A program made the position numbers and the translations under genes. From CBDUZS01 sp965371785 (lineage in GTDB: Bacteria; Fermentibacterota; Fermentibacteria; Fermentibacterales; JCC-6): 49,539 bases of DNA. Where the stretch lies: contig CBDUZS010000011.1 of NCBI GenBank assembly GCA_965371785.1, forward strand, positions 1 through 49,539, read 5' to 3'. This document shows positions 24,847 through 33,452 of the stretch, piece after piece (position 1 is the stretch's first letter; each line of letters starts with the position of its first letter). The notes below the pieces were generated by a model. It saw only the letters and a program-made list of their open reading frames with translations. It was not told the origin of the DNA and searched no databases.

Positions 24847-25517
24847 TGAATTCTCTGATACTTGACAGGAGCCGGCTGGCTGCTCTGATCGATCACACCC
24901 TGCTGACACCGAAAGCCGGTCCTTCGGAGATCAACCGTCTGTGCCGGGAAGCATCGATGTGGGGGTTCGCTTCGGTCTGCGTTAATCCTGCCTGGGTCTC
25001 CCTTGCAGCAGAATTTCTCGAAGGACGGTCACCCCTGGTCTGCTCGGTTGTCGGTTTTCCACTGGGAGCTACCACTACGAAAGCCATTGAAGCCTCGAGA
25101 GCACTACACGATGGTGCTCACGAAATCGACATGGTCATGTCCGTCGGCCACCTGAAAGCAGGAGACCCGGCAACGGTAGAGGCTCAGATAAGGGATGTCG
25201 TGAATGCAGCTTCCGGCGCGGACGTAAAGGTAATACTGGAGACATGCCTGCTCACCGATTCTGAGAAACGGAAGGCGTGTCTGATAGCGGAAAATGCCGG
25301 CGCGAGGTGGGTGAAGACATCCACTGGCTTCAGTTCTTTCGGTGCAACCGTTCACGATGTGCGCCTGATGGTCGATGCTGTAGGTGACAGACTCGGAGTA
25401 AAGGCATCCGGTGGAATACGAACACCCTCTGATGTCATTGCAATGCTGGATGCGGGAGCAACCAGACTGGGCTGCAGCCGCAGTGTCGAGATCATGAATT
25501 CATGGAGCGGGGAATAG
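24846..25517 (+). CDS. deoC: Deoxyribose-phosphate aldolase
   Basis: A class I aldolase of 223 residues that cleaves 2-deoxyribose 5-phosphate to acetaldehyde and glyceraldehyde 3-phosphate. 'IDHTLLTPKAGPSEINRLC', 'HEIDMVMSVGHLKAGDP', 'DVKVILETCLLTDSEKR' and the Schiff-base motif 'ARWVKTSTGFSSFGAT' are intact. The ATG shares its A with the previous TAA stop. A terminator-like hairpin follows, so this gene ends the run that began at 18536. Confidence 0.96.
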   Translation: MNSLILDRSRLAALIDHTLLTPKAGPSEINRLCREASMWGFASVCVNPAWVSLAAEFLEGRSPLVCSVVGFPLGATTTKAIEASRALHDGAHEIDMVMSVGHLKAGDPATVEAQIRDVVNAASGADVKVILETCLLTDSEKRKACLIAENAGARWVKTSTGFSSFGATVHDVRLMVDAVGDRLGVKASGGIRTPSDVIAMLDAGATRLGCSRSVEIMNSWSGE

Positions 25518-25536
25518 CTCCCGGCAGAAAGAGGAT

Positions 25537-25569
25537 GCAGGTGACTGGAGGGGTCGGCCAGTCACCTGC
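25537..25569 (+). terminator. Terminator-like hairpin after deoC
   Basis: GCAGGTGACTGG (25537-25548) and CCAGTCACCTGC (25558-25569) form a perfect 12-bp stem around a 9-base loop, followed by TTTACTA. It lies 19 bases after the deoC stop. The U-tract is weak, but the position and stem make termination likely. Confidence 0.7.
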
Positions 25570-25632
25570 TTTACTACCTGGATTAGAAGTACCTGTATGT
25601 ACTTCCCCTTCGATGGCTGGTAAGGGAGGGGG

Positions 25633-25722
25633 TCATACCGGCCACGCGAGAAGAATAAGAACCGGAAGGAGGAGGCTGCTGAAGCCCAGAAGCATCCAGT
25701 TTTTCAATCCAGGTTTGCACAT
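25633..25722 (-). CDS. Possible 29-residue membrane peptide
   Basis: The only coding signal found in the 277-base gap between deoC and the helicase gene. ATG at 25722 is preceded seven bases earlier by AGGAG (GAAGGAGA on the minus strand). The peptide MCKPGLKNWM is followed by a strongly hydrophobic stretch (LLGFSSLLLPVLILLAWPV) and a TGA. A short basic head and one helix fit a small membrane protein. It is too short to prove from one sequence. Confidence 0.4.
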   Translation of the reverse strand: MCKPGLKNWMLLGFSSLLLPVLILLAWPV

Positions 25723-25794
25723 TCAATTTCTCCTTCATGTGTTGAAATATCCAACGCTTCATATAGAAGCAAGACTCTTGCCAGAACGGTGTGA

Positions 25795-27966
25795 ATGAAT
25801 ACGGAGCTCAACCCGGCACAGCTCGAAGCCGTCGAATACGGCAAAGGACACCTCCTCGTTCTGGCAGGCGCCGGAAGCGGGAAGACGAGAGTGCTGGTTC
25901 ACCGAATCGCGAAACTGATCGGGACCGGTGAAACCGAACCCCACCGAATTCTTTCCATGACCTTTACCAACAAGGCTGCCGGAGAAATGAAAGAGCGTGT
26001 ACATGTTCTGGTGAAGGGGAAGTCCGGCGTATTGAGGATGGGAACATTTCATTCGATCTGCGCCTGGATCCTCAGGAGGGAAGCGCATACGATCGGTTTT
26101 CCCGAAAACTTCTCCATTTTCGATGGTGATGATCAAAAGACTCTTCTGCGGCGGCTTCTGAAGAAAGTCAGCTTTGATACAAAGATAACACCTGGTACAG
26201 CAATAGGATACATTTCGAGACAGAAGAACTCACTGGTTGACTTCTCTTCCGCTGCAGACAGCGCGACCTCGACCTGGGAAAGGGACATGGCAGCAGTGTA
26301 TTCAACGTACCAGAATGAGCTGCGGAAGGCTGGCGCATTCGATTTTGACGATTTATTGACACAGGCTCTCTCCGCAATACGTCAAAATACTGACATATTT
26401 GATCATTACTCGAACCTCTTCTCGTACATTCTTGTAGATGAGTATCAGGATACCAATCTGGTTCAGCGAGAACTCCTTCGGACCCTGACAGGATCCGGAA
26501 CCGTGGTTACTGTAGTAGGCGATGACGACCAGTCCATTTACGCCTGGAGGGGTGCCAGAGTCGAGAACATTCTGGAATTCGAGAAGGACTTCCCCGGAGC
26601 ACGAGTGATAAGACTCGAGAGGAACTATCGTTCGTCGGGTAACATTCTTACGGCAGCGTCTGCGCTTGTCGGGCACAACAGGAGGAGACTCGGTAAGAGA
26701 CTCTGGACGGAGAGTCCCGATGGCGCACCGGTGAAGATTCAGCAGCTCTATTCTCCCGGGGACGAAGCGCAGTGGGTGATGGAGCAGGTTGAACATCTGA
26801 TCTCCAAAGAAGGGGTACACCTCGGTTCCATAGCAATCCTTTACAGGACCAATGCGCAATCCCGGGAATTCGAAACCGCTGCAAGGAGATATGGGCTGCA
26901 TTACGAGGTGATCGGTAGTGTGCGTTTCTACGAGAGGGCTGAGATCAAGGACGTAGTGTCCTATCTCAGGCTGGTAGTCAACCCTAGAGATTCGATCTCT
27001 CTCCGCCGCGTGATCAACAGTCCTTCAAGAGGTATTGGTCAGAAGGGGCAGGAAAGATTCTTTGCCTATCTCGACGAATCAGGACTTTCGACGATCGATG
27101 GGCTGCTGCATGCAAAGAAAGCTGCTGGTCTCTCTCCGCGAGGAGCAGCCTCTCTGACGGCTCTGGGTAAATGTCTCGACTGGGCAAGGAAAGCTGTCGA
27201 GCAGGGGGATACGGCATCTCTGATCGTAGATCGCATCCTGAAGGAAACGGGGATACTCGAGCGATACAGGACGGCAGAAATTTCCGACCAGACAAGGCTG
27301 GAAAACCTGGGAGAGTTCAGAAACAGCGTTGCCGATTACGACTCCCGGGATTCCGGGGGAGGGCTGCCGGGTTTTCTCACCGAGGTCAGCCTGCTCTCAT
27401 CGGTCGATGAGATGCGTGGGGAAGAGGGCAGGATAGCTCTGATGACCCTTCACTGTGCAAAAGGGCTCGAGTTCGAATGTGTTTTCGTCGCAGGTCTCGA
27501 GGAAGGTATGCTGCCGTTCGTAAGGCCGGGAGATAATGGACCGGCGGATATCGAGGAGGAGAGAAGGCTGCTGTACGTAGGCATGACCAGAGCAATGAAG
27601 CGGCTGTACCTGACGCTCGCGTCCAGCAGGATAAGACCAGGCGTGCGGATGTCTGGACCGTCGAGGTTCATTTCTGAGATCGCTCAGATGGAAAGAACTC
27701 CCACCGAACGTGGTGCACGGAGAGAGCAGGTTGCCGCTGAGCGATCTGTTCCGGCTCCCGCATCATCGGATTTACGTTATGGGAAGGGCAATCTGGTGAA
27801 CCATCCCAGGTACGGTCTCGGTCTTCTGACCCGTGCAGTCCGTCGAGGTGAGGAATGGGAACTGACGGTTGATTTCGGGCTCGATGAGCCCAAGATTCTC
27901 CTGACTGGATACGTCCCGATAGTAGTTGTCAAACGGAAAGGGTCCCTGGAGGATCTACAATCCTGA
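25795..27966 (+). CDS. pcrA: PcrA/UvrD-type ATP-dependent 3'-5' DNA helicase
   Basis: A superfamily 1A helicase of 723 residues used in repair and replication-fork maintenance. Motif I 'LAGAGSGKTRVLVHR', Ia 'MTFTNKAAGEMKERV', II 'YILVDEYQDTN', III 'VVGDDDQSIYAWRGA', IV 'LERNYRSSGNIL', V 'LMTLHCAKGLEFECVF', VI 'EERRLLYVGMTRAMKRL'. The C-terminus carries a Tudor-like segment ('GNLVNHPRYGLGLLTRAV') as in PcrA, where it contacts RNA polymerase. The name pcrA versus uvrD is a matter of convention. It begins a new run that includes the sugar genes. Confidence 0.95.
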   Translation: MNTELNPAQLEAVEYGKGHLLVLAGAGSGKTRVLVHRIAKLIGTGETEPHRILSMTFTNKAAGEMKERVHVLVKGKSGVLRMGTFHSICAWILRREAHTIGFPENFSIFDGDDQKTLLRRLLKKVSFDTKITPGTAIGYISRQKNSLVDFSSAADSATSTWERDMAAVYSTYQNELRKAGAFDFDDLLTQALSAIRQNTDIFDHYSNLFSYILVDEYQDTNLVQRELLRTLTGSGTVVTVVGDDDQSIYAWRGARVENILEFEKDFPGARVIRLERNYRSSGNILTAASALVGHNRRRLGKRLWTESPDGAPVKIQQLYSPGDEAQWVMEQVEHLISKEGVHLGSIAILYRTNAQSREFETAARRYGLHYEVIGSVRFYERAEIKDVVSYLRLVVNPRDSISLRRVINSPSRGIGQKGQERFFAYLDESGLSTIDGLLHAKKAAGLSPRGAASLTALGKCLDWARKAVEQGDTASLIVDRILKETGILERYRTAEISDQTRLENLGEFRNSVADYDSRDSGGGLPGFLTEVSLLSSVDEMRGEEGRIALMTLHCAKGLEFECVFVAGLEEGMLPFVRPGDNGPADIEEERRLLYVGMTRAMKRLYLTLASSRIRPGVRMSGPSRFISEIAQMERTPTERGARREQVAAERSVPAPASSDLRYGKGNLVNHPRYGLGLLTRAVRRGEEWELTVDFGLDEPKILLTGYVPIVVVKRKGSLEDLQS

Positions 27967-27985
27967 TCGAGAGGGAGAGGAACTG

Positions 27986-28633
27986 ATGGAGCTGTTTCTC
28001 GATACCGCAGATGTCGAACAGATACGCGAAATCGCATCATGGGGCGTACTCGCAGGAGTGACGACCAATCCCACACTGATAGCCAGGGAAGGAAGGGATT
28101 TCAACACCGTCATCGAAGAAATATGCAGCTTAGTTGACGGCCCGGTTAGCGCAGAAGTCGTCAGTACCGACAGGGAAGGCATGATCCGCGAGGCACGTGA
28201 ACAGGCTCTGTGGCACGATAACGTTGTTATCAAGATACCAATCTGTGCCGAGGGGCTCGCAGCAGTGTCCACTCTCCAGGAGGAGGGAATCCGCTGCAAC
28301 GTCACACTTATTTTTTCCGCCGCGCAGGGTTACCTTGCGGCACTTGCCGGTGCATCATTCGTCAGCCCCTTCGTCGGAAGGCTGGATGACACCGGAACGG
28401 AAGGGATGGAAGTCGTCGAGCAGCTGGCACGGATCTTCGATTTACATGGTTTTCAAACGAAGATCATCGCTGCCAGCATCAGACATCCCATGCACGTACT
28501 CCAGGCTGCACTTGCAGGAGCGGATATCGCAACCGTACCGTATGCTGTTGTCAAAAGGCTTGTATCTCACCCCCTGAGTGACAGGGGACTCGAGCAATTC
28601 CTGGCTGACTGGGCCGCATTCGAGAAGAAGTAA
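27986..28633 (+). CDS. tal: Transaldolase (short TalC/fructose-6-phosphate aldolase-like type)
   Basis: 215 residues, the length of the compact TalC-type enzymes of the non-oxidative pentose phosphate pathway. 'ELFLDTADVEQIREIASWGV' then 'GVTTNPTLIAREGRDF' is diagnostic; the Schiff-base lysine is in 'NVVIKIPICAEGLAAV', and 'CNVTLIFSAAQGYLAALAGA' and 'FVSPFVGRLDD' follow. ATG 27986 has GAGAGGGAGAGG upstream. It lies two bases before the transketolase genes, which supply and use the same sugar phosphates. True F6P aldolase activity cannot be excluded. Confidence 0.93.
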   Translation: MELFLDTADVEQIREIASWGVLAGVTTNPTLIAREGRDFNTVIEEICSLVDGPVSAEVVSTDREGMIREAREQALWHDNVVIKIPICAEGLAAVSTLQEEGIRCNVTLIFSAAQGYLAALAGASFVSPFVGRLDDTGTEGMEVVEQLARIFDLHGFQTKIIAASIRHPMHVLQAALAGADIATVPYAVVKRLVSHPLSDRGLEQFLADWAAFEKK

Positions 28634-28635
28634 AA

Positions 28636-29451
28636 ATGGATCTTCTGGATCTGAAGACTCTCGCGAGACAGGTCCGCAGAGACGTACTGGAAATGGTACA
28701 CACAGCAGGCAGCGGTCATCTCGGCGGCTCCTTTTCCGCGGTGGAGATTCTCGTAGAGCTTTACAACGAAGTCCTGAATCTTCTGCCTCACGAACCAGGC
28801 TGGCCGGAAAGGGACAGATTCATACTCTCCAAGGGACATGCATGTCCTGCCCTGTATTCGGTTCTCGCGCGAAGGGGCTTTTTCGGCAGAGAGGAACTCT
28901 GTACCCTGAGGCGGTACGGATCAATGCTGCAGGGTCACCCCGACATGACGAAACTGCTCTGTCTCGATGCGTCGACCGGCAGCCTGGGGCATGGGTTGTC
29001 CATTGCTGCGGGACTGGCGAACGGTCTGCGTCTCGACGGCATGAAAAGCAGAGTCTACTGCCTGCTGGGGGATGGGGAGTTACAGGAGGGCAGCATCTGG
29101 GAAGCGGCGATGACCGCGTCGCACTACGGCCTGGAGAGACTCACTGCTATCGTGGATAGAAATTGTTTTCAGCTCGATGGAAGCACCGTAGAAGTGATGG
29201 GTCTCGAACCTCTTCTGGACAAGTGGCTGGCATTCGGATGGGATGTCGTTGTCTGTGACGGTCACAGCTTCGTATCCCTTCGCAAAGCGTTTGAACATTG
29301 TTCCGAAACGGTTCTGCCTTCCGTGATCGTTGCGAAGACCGTCAAGGGAAAAGGCGTCTCCGAGATGGAGAACACACATCTGTGGCATGGCAGATGCCCC
29401 GATGACAGCGAGTATTCCAGGGCTGTAAGAGATCTCAGGGACACCGAATGA
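28636..29451 (+). CDS. tktA: Transketolase, N-terminal subunit
   Basis: 271 residues, the thiamine-diphosphate-binding half of a split transketolase. 'HTAGSGHLGGSFSAVEILVE' and the TPP/metal motif 'LLGDGELQEGSIWEAAMTAS' with 'IVDRNCFQLDG' are intact. Split transketolases are common in anaerobes and archaea. The TGA overlaps the start of the C-terminal subunit gene (ATGA), consistent with equimolar synthesis. Confidence 0.94.
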   Translation: MDLLDLKTLARQVRRDVLEMVHTAGSGHLGGSFSAVEILVELYNEVLNLLPHEPGWPERDRFILSKGHACPALYSVLARRGFFGREELCTLRRYGSMLQGHPDMTKLLCLDASTGSLGHGLSIAAGLANGLRLDGMKSRVYCLLGDGELQEGSIWEAAMTASHYGLERLTAIVDRNCFQLDGSTVEVMGLEPLLDKWLAFGWDVVVCDGHSFVSLRKAFEHCSETVLPSVIVAKTVKGKGVSEMENTHLWHGRCPDDSEYSRAVRDLRDTE

Positions 29452-30404
29452 GGAACAGACCAACTCGTGAAGGCTACGTTGAAGGACTTCTCGAGGTCGC
29501 CGGCAGAAACGATCGTGTGATCGTACTCGAAGCCGATGTTTCCCGATCCATCGGCAGCCACAGCTTCGCAGAGCGGTATCCTGATCGGTTTTTCAATCTC
29601 GGTGTGAGTGAGCAGGATATGATGGCTGAAGCCGCAGGATTCGCGCTGGCCGGGTTCATACCCTTTCCGGCAACGTACGGGGTGTTCGCATCGGGAAGAG
29701 CATGGGACCAGATAAGGACCAGTATCTGCTACATGAACCTCGACGTAAAAATCGGCGGAGCCCATGGCGGTGTCAGCGTGGGACCAGATGGCGCGACCCA
29801 CCAGGCATTCGAAGATCTCGCGATAATGAGAGTTCTGCCCAATATGAAAATCCTGGTTCCTGCAGACGTCTCACAGACTAAAGCGGCAGTTCTGGCTGCC
29901 GTCGACGAACCCGGACCCGTCTACATAAGATTCGGGAGAAACGCTGTTCCCGTGCTGTATCCCGATGATACAGAGGTTCATTTTGGTAAGGGAGACCTCC
30001 TGGCAGAAGGTGACGACATCACGATTATCGCTTGCGGAGTCATGGTGAGTGAAGCAATGAAAGCCTCCGAGAAACTCTTATCGGGGGGAATCCGGGCAGG
30101 CGTGCTCAACATGGTCTCTCTCAAGCCTCTCGATGGGGAACTCGTACTGGAGCAATCGCGCAGAACCGGAGCCGTTCTGGTTGCAGAAGATCACCAGGCG
30201 GCTGGTGGCCTCTGCGGCGCAATATCCGAGTTCCTCGCTGTCAATAATCCGGTACGGATGGATTTCGTCGCGGTACGGGACAGCTTCGGGACCAGCGGCA
30301 CTCCCGATCAGATCAGGGAGAGCCTCGGATTGACCGCAGAGGTTATCGCCTCGAAGGCGAAGGCGCTTGTTGAAGGGAAGCACGACGGACGCGTAAGGAT
30401 TTGA
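29448..30404 (+). CDS. tktB: Transketolase, C-terminal subunit
   Basis: 318 residues containing the pyrimidine-binding and C-terminal domains. 'VIVLEADVSRSIGSHSF', 'RFFNLGVSEQDMMAEAAGFA', 'GGAHGGVSVGPDGATHQAFE' and 'LKPLDGELVLEQSRRTGAVL' match the family. With the preceding gene it forms one enzyme that exchanges two-carbon units between sugar phosphates. A 158-base gap follows. Confidence 0.94.
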   Translation: MRNRPTREGYVEGLLEVAGRNDRVIVLEADVSRSIGSHSFAERYPDRFFNLGVSEQDMMAEAAGFALAGFIPFPATYGVFASGRAWDQIRTSICYMNLDVKIGGAHGGVSVGPDGATHQAFEDLAIMRVLPNMKILVPADVSQTKAAVLAAVDEPGPVYIRFGRNAVPVLYPDDTEVHFGKGDLLAEGDDITIIACGVMVSEAMKASEKLLSGGIRAGVLNMVSLKPLDGELVLEQSRRTGAVLVAEDHQAAGGLCGAISEFLAVNNPVRMDFVAVRDSFGTSGTPDQIRESLGLTAEVIASKAKALVEGKHDGRVRI

Positions 30405-30473
30405 TCCGTTTAATACTTTACCTGGCAACCAGATACGCAAACAGACAAGCCTGCTCCCCTGCCAAGTATCTCA

Positions 30474-30502
30474 TTGACGAGGAAGGCTTTCGGAGCTAGC
30501 TT
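30474..30502 (+). promoter_or_regulatory. Weak candidate promoter for serA
   Basis: TTGACG (30474-30479) and TAGCTT (30497-30502) are separated by 17 bases, within the gap before serA. The -10 element is poor; TAG and the T end are all that match. Nothing else was recognised in 30405-30562. Confidence 0.25.
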
Positions 30503-30562
30503 GCTTGCACCAGTTTTTCGCACCCTGTAACGGAGATAGCGCAACTCTTACGGAGGAAAGAA

Positions 30563-31477
30563 ATGGCAAAGGTTCTGATATGCGATCCCGTTGCCGAAGA
30601 CGCACTGGCTGCGATTCGCAACGCTGGTCATGAAGTTGTCGAGAAAACCGGGATGACTCCGGAAGAACTGCTCGAAGTCGCCCCCGAATTCGACTGCATG
30701 GTCGTAAGAGGTGCCACCAAGGCTATCCGACCTGTGATCGAGAAGGCTTCCGCCGGTAATCTCAGGCTCATAGTAAGGGGTGGTGTAGGCCTGGATAACA
30801 TCGATCTCGATGCCGCGAAGGAATACGGCGTGGAGGTCAGGAACACACCATCCGCCAGTTCGGTAGCCGTTGCAGAGCTTGCGATCGGTCATATGCTCGC
30901 ATGCTGTCGCTACATTCCAGTAGCGAATAGTACGATGAAGGCCGGTGAATGGAACAAGAAGGCGTACAGCAAGGGTCGTGAGCTATGGAACTCCACTCTC
31001 GGGCTCATCGGTTTCGGCAGAATCGCAAAAGAAGTCGCAAAGAGGGCTTTGGCTTTCGACATGGATGTGATCTTCTTCGACCCGTTCGTCGATGAATCCT
31101 CTGACATCATTGCCAGAAAGGTCGATCTCGAGACGCTGTGCAGCAGCTCCGATTTCATCTCGCTGCACATTCCGCACAACGAGAAGACCCATTACCTGCT
31201 CGATACGCCGCAGTTCGAGATCATGAAGGACGGAGTCATAATCGTTAACTGTGCTCGTGGAGGCACCGTCAACGAGGCCGCTCTGCTCGAGGCAGTGGAA
31301 TCCGGAAAGGTCTTTGCCACCGGTGTTGACGTCTACGAACAGGAACCTCCGGGAGACAACGCTCTAGTATTCCACGAAAGGGTAGTTTCCACTCCTCACA
31401 TCGGCGCGGGAAGCCTCGGCGCCAAGAAGAGGGTCGGGGGAGAAGTAGCAAGCATTATCGTGGATTTTTTCAGCTGA
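30563..31477 (+). CDS. serA: D-3-phosphoglycerate dehydrogenase, short form
   Basis: A 2-hydroxyacid dehydrogenase of 304 residues catalysing the first step of serine synthesis. Rossmann motif 'LGLIGFGRIAKEVAKRAL'; substrate and catalytic parts 'IVRGGVGLDNIDLDAAKEYG', 'IVNCARGGTVNEAALLEA', 'GVDVYEQEPP' and the catalytic His in 'VVSTPHIGAGSLGAKKR'. It ends after the catalytic domain, so the ACT regulatory domain is absent and serine feedback by that route is unlikely. GGAGGAAAG precedes the ATG. Another 2-hydroxyacid substrate remains possible. Confidence 0.88.
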   Translation: MAKVLICDPVAEDALAAIRNAGHEVVEKTGMTPEELLEVAPEFDCMVVRGATKAIRPVIEKASAGNLRLIVRGGVGLDNIDLDAAKEYGVEVRNTPSASSVAVAELAIGHMLACCRYIPVANSTMKAGEWNKKAYSKGRELWNSTLGLIGFGRIAKEVAKRALAFDMDVIFFDPFVDESSDIIARKVDLETLCSSSDFISLHIPHNEKTHYLLDTPQFEIMKDGVIIVNCARGGTVNEAALLEAVESGKVFATGVDVYEQEPPGDNALVFHERVVSTPHIGAGSLGAKKRVGGEVASIIVDFFS

Positions 31478-31502
31478 TATACGTACGAGAACCGGAAAAG
31501 AA

Positions 31503-32774
31503 ATGAAAGGTGGAGACATGCGGAACAACCGGGTGTACCTTCCCGCCGCACTGGTCCTCCTGATCTTCTCTGTACCGACGATGGCACAGGTGGGTGTCGA
31601 TAATTTGACACCTGATGAAGAGGAGATCACGGAGGTTCGCCTGCCGGTGTACGGACCACCCGGCGGGATCCAGGTCACGGATCATCCAAACGATGCGGGA
31701 GACATGCTGGATGTTTCTTTTGAACCGGCCTCTCCGGTCGACCAGGTTCTGTACCACCAGATCTTCCGCAGAGAGGCAGGCACCCTTGAACAGGCCTGGA
31801 CCGTGGTCAAGGTCATAGAGGTCGATGACCCCACTGACTTCGTGGACGGTCTCGATCCTGATTTCCTGATCGAGCCGGGCACCGAGTACGAGTACATGAT
31901 AGGAGCCGTATTCGTAGACGGAACCGAGGTTACGGGAGAGGTCTTCTCACCGGACGTTGTACCGGTCGGTGAATGGTTTCACCTTGGCAAAGTCAGGGTA
32001 CTGCTCGCCTGCACGTTTTTTATGGTGATGATTTTCTACTTCTTCCGGAAAGCACAATCCGGTGCCGAAATGTACCTCAGACCGATTGCGGGTATAGAGG
32101 CGATCGATGAAGCAATCGGCCGAGCAACCGAGATGGGCAAACCCATTCTCTACGTTCCTGGCCTTTCATCGATAGGCGATGTAGCGACAATTGCCAGCCT
32201 GACCATTCTCGGCAGGGTCGCAAAGAAGGTCGCGGAGTATCAGACACCTCTACTGGTTCCCAACAGGGACCCGATAGTCTACACCGTTGCCGATGAAACC
32301 GTGAAACAGGCGTACCTTGAAGCCGGACGTCCCGATTCCTACGATCCCGATTCGGTCTTCTTCCTTACCGACAGCCAGTTCGCATTCGTGGCGGGTGTAA
32401 ACGGAATAATGATGCGGGAGAAGCCGGCAACTAACTTCTACCTGGGCATGTTCTGGGCCGAGTCTCTCATCCTTGCCGAGACGGGTTCATTGTCCGGTGC
32501 CATACAGATCGCCGGTACCGATGCCACCGTTCAGCTCCCATTCTTCATCACTACCTGCGACTACACCCTGATCGGCGAGGAACTCTATGCTGCAAGCGCC
32601 TACCTCGGCAAGGAGCCAAAGCAGCTGGGCGCCGTCAAGGGGCAGGATGGACTCAAGGCGATAGTGATGGCCTTCATTACACTCGGGCTCCTGATGGGGA
32701 TAATGGATATCATCGCAGGCACGCACACCCTCGACTGGCTTCGAAACCTCGTTTCGACGCCCATAGTCGACTAG
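31503..32774 (+). CDS. DUF6754 membrane protein, first gene of the four-gene membrane operon
   Basis: 423 residues. A signal/TM helix ('YLPAALVLLIFSVPTMA') leads to an extracytoplasmic beta-domain of fibronectin-III character (about residues 55-155; 'ITVTDHPNDAGDMLDV'-like start, 'YEYMIGAVFVDG' strand). A TM helix 'LLACTFFMVMIFYFF' is followed by the cytosolic DUF6754 domain (residues about 185-385; 'YLRPIAGIEAIDEAIGRATE', 'GAIQIAGTDATVQLPFFITT') and a last TM helix. Function unknown. ATG 31503 and ATG 31518 are both possible starts. A close paralogue lies at 42717-43886. Three membrane-protein genes follow at gaps of 3-21 bases. Confidence 0.85.
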   Translation: MKGGDMRNNRVYLPAALVLLIFSVPTMAQVGVDNLTPDEEEITEVRLPVYGPPGGIQVTDHPNDAGDMLDVSFEPASPVDQVLYHQIFRREAGTLEQAWTVVKVIEVDDPTDFVDGLDPDFLIEPGTEYEYMIGAVFVDGTEVTGEVFSPDVVPVGEWFHLGKVRVLLACTFFMVMIFYFFRKAQSGAEMYLRPIAGIEAIDEAIGRATEMGKPILYVPGLSSIGDVATIASLTILGRVAKKVAEYQTPLLVPNRDPIVYTVADETVKQAYLEAGRPDSYDPDSVFFLTDSQFAFVAGVNGIMMREKPATNFYLGMFWAESLILAETGSLSGAIQIAGTDATVQLPFFITTCDYTLIGEELYAASAYLGKEPKQLGAVKGQDGLKAIVMAFITLGLLMGIMDIIAGTHTLDWLRNLVSTPIVD

Positions 32775-32795
32775 CCCACCGGAAAGGAGAAAGCG

Positions 32796-33440
32796 GTGAA
32801 GAGAAACGTTCCGCTGGCAATCGTCATGGTGGGCGGAATACTGATGATGGTTCAGTATTTCATTCCACACGGTATTTCCCAGACGATTTTCGAGCACTAC
32901 ACCGATTGGGGACCAATCGTCGGTGTGTTCGCACTGATCCTGGGTCTCGGAAGCCTCATCAGGGTACACACTCACAAGATAAGGAGGAAGGCGAAGAACT
33001 GGCAGTACAGCTATGCCATACTGATCCCCCTCTTTCTGATGCCTCTTTTCGGGCTGATCCTGCCGGTATCACTGGCAGGTGGCCGGGAAGGACCAGGAAT
33101 CTTCCACTTCCTCTTCATGAACATCCAGGTTCCGATACAGGCGACGATGTTCAGTCTGCTGGCGTTCTACATAGCAAGTGCCGCCTTCAGGGCTTTCAGA
33201 GCTAAATCGGCTCTGGCCACCGTTCTCCTGCTTGCTGCAATTATCGTTATGCTGGGCCAGGTGCCCGTTGGTGAGATGCTCGGAAGCTGGTTCCCGAAGA
33301 TCGGTCAGTGGATCCTCAGGTATCCGAATCTCGCTGCCAAGAGAGCGATAGCGCTGGGTGTCGGATTCGGAGTCCTGGCCACCAGTCTGAAGATTATTTT
33401 TGGCGTCGAGCGGAACTGGCTCGGCGGAGCCGGTGAGTAG
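32796..33440 (+). CDS. Polytopic membrane protein of the DUF6754 operon
   Basis: 214 residues with about six predicted TM helices (for example 'LAIVMVGGILMMVQYF', 'GVFALILGLGSLIRV', 'ILIPLFLMPLFGLILPV', 'LATVLLLAAIIVMLG'). Between helices 2 and 3 lies a very basic loop 'HTHKIRRKAKNW', probably cytosolic. I do not recognise a family. The GTG start at 32796 has GGAAAGGAGAAAGCG upstream. Its position between the DUF6754 gene and two further membrane genes implies a joint complex. Confidence 0.8.
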   Translation: MKRNVPLAIVMVGGILMMVQYFIPHGISQTIFEHYTDWGPIVGVFALILGLGSLIRVHTHKIRRKAKNWQYSYAILIPLFLMPLFGLILPVSLAGGREGPGIFHFLFMNIQVPIQATMFSLLAFYIASAAFRAFRAKSALATVLLLAAIIVMLGQVPVGEMLGSWFPKIGQWILRYPNLAAKRAIALGVGFGVLATSLKIIFGVERNWLGGAGE

Positions 33441-33452
33441 GGGGGTGGCGCT

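Noticed and set aside
25502..25798. 98-residue plus-strand ORF after deoC
   Set aside because: It overlaps the end of deoC and translates straight through the terminator hairpin; composition is not protein-like.
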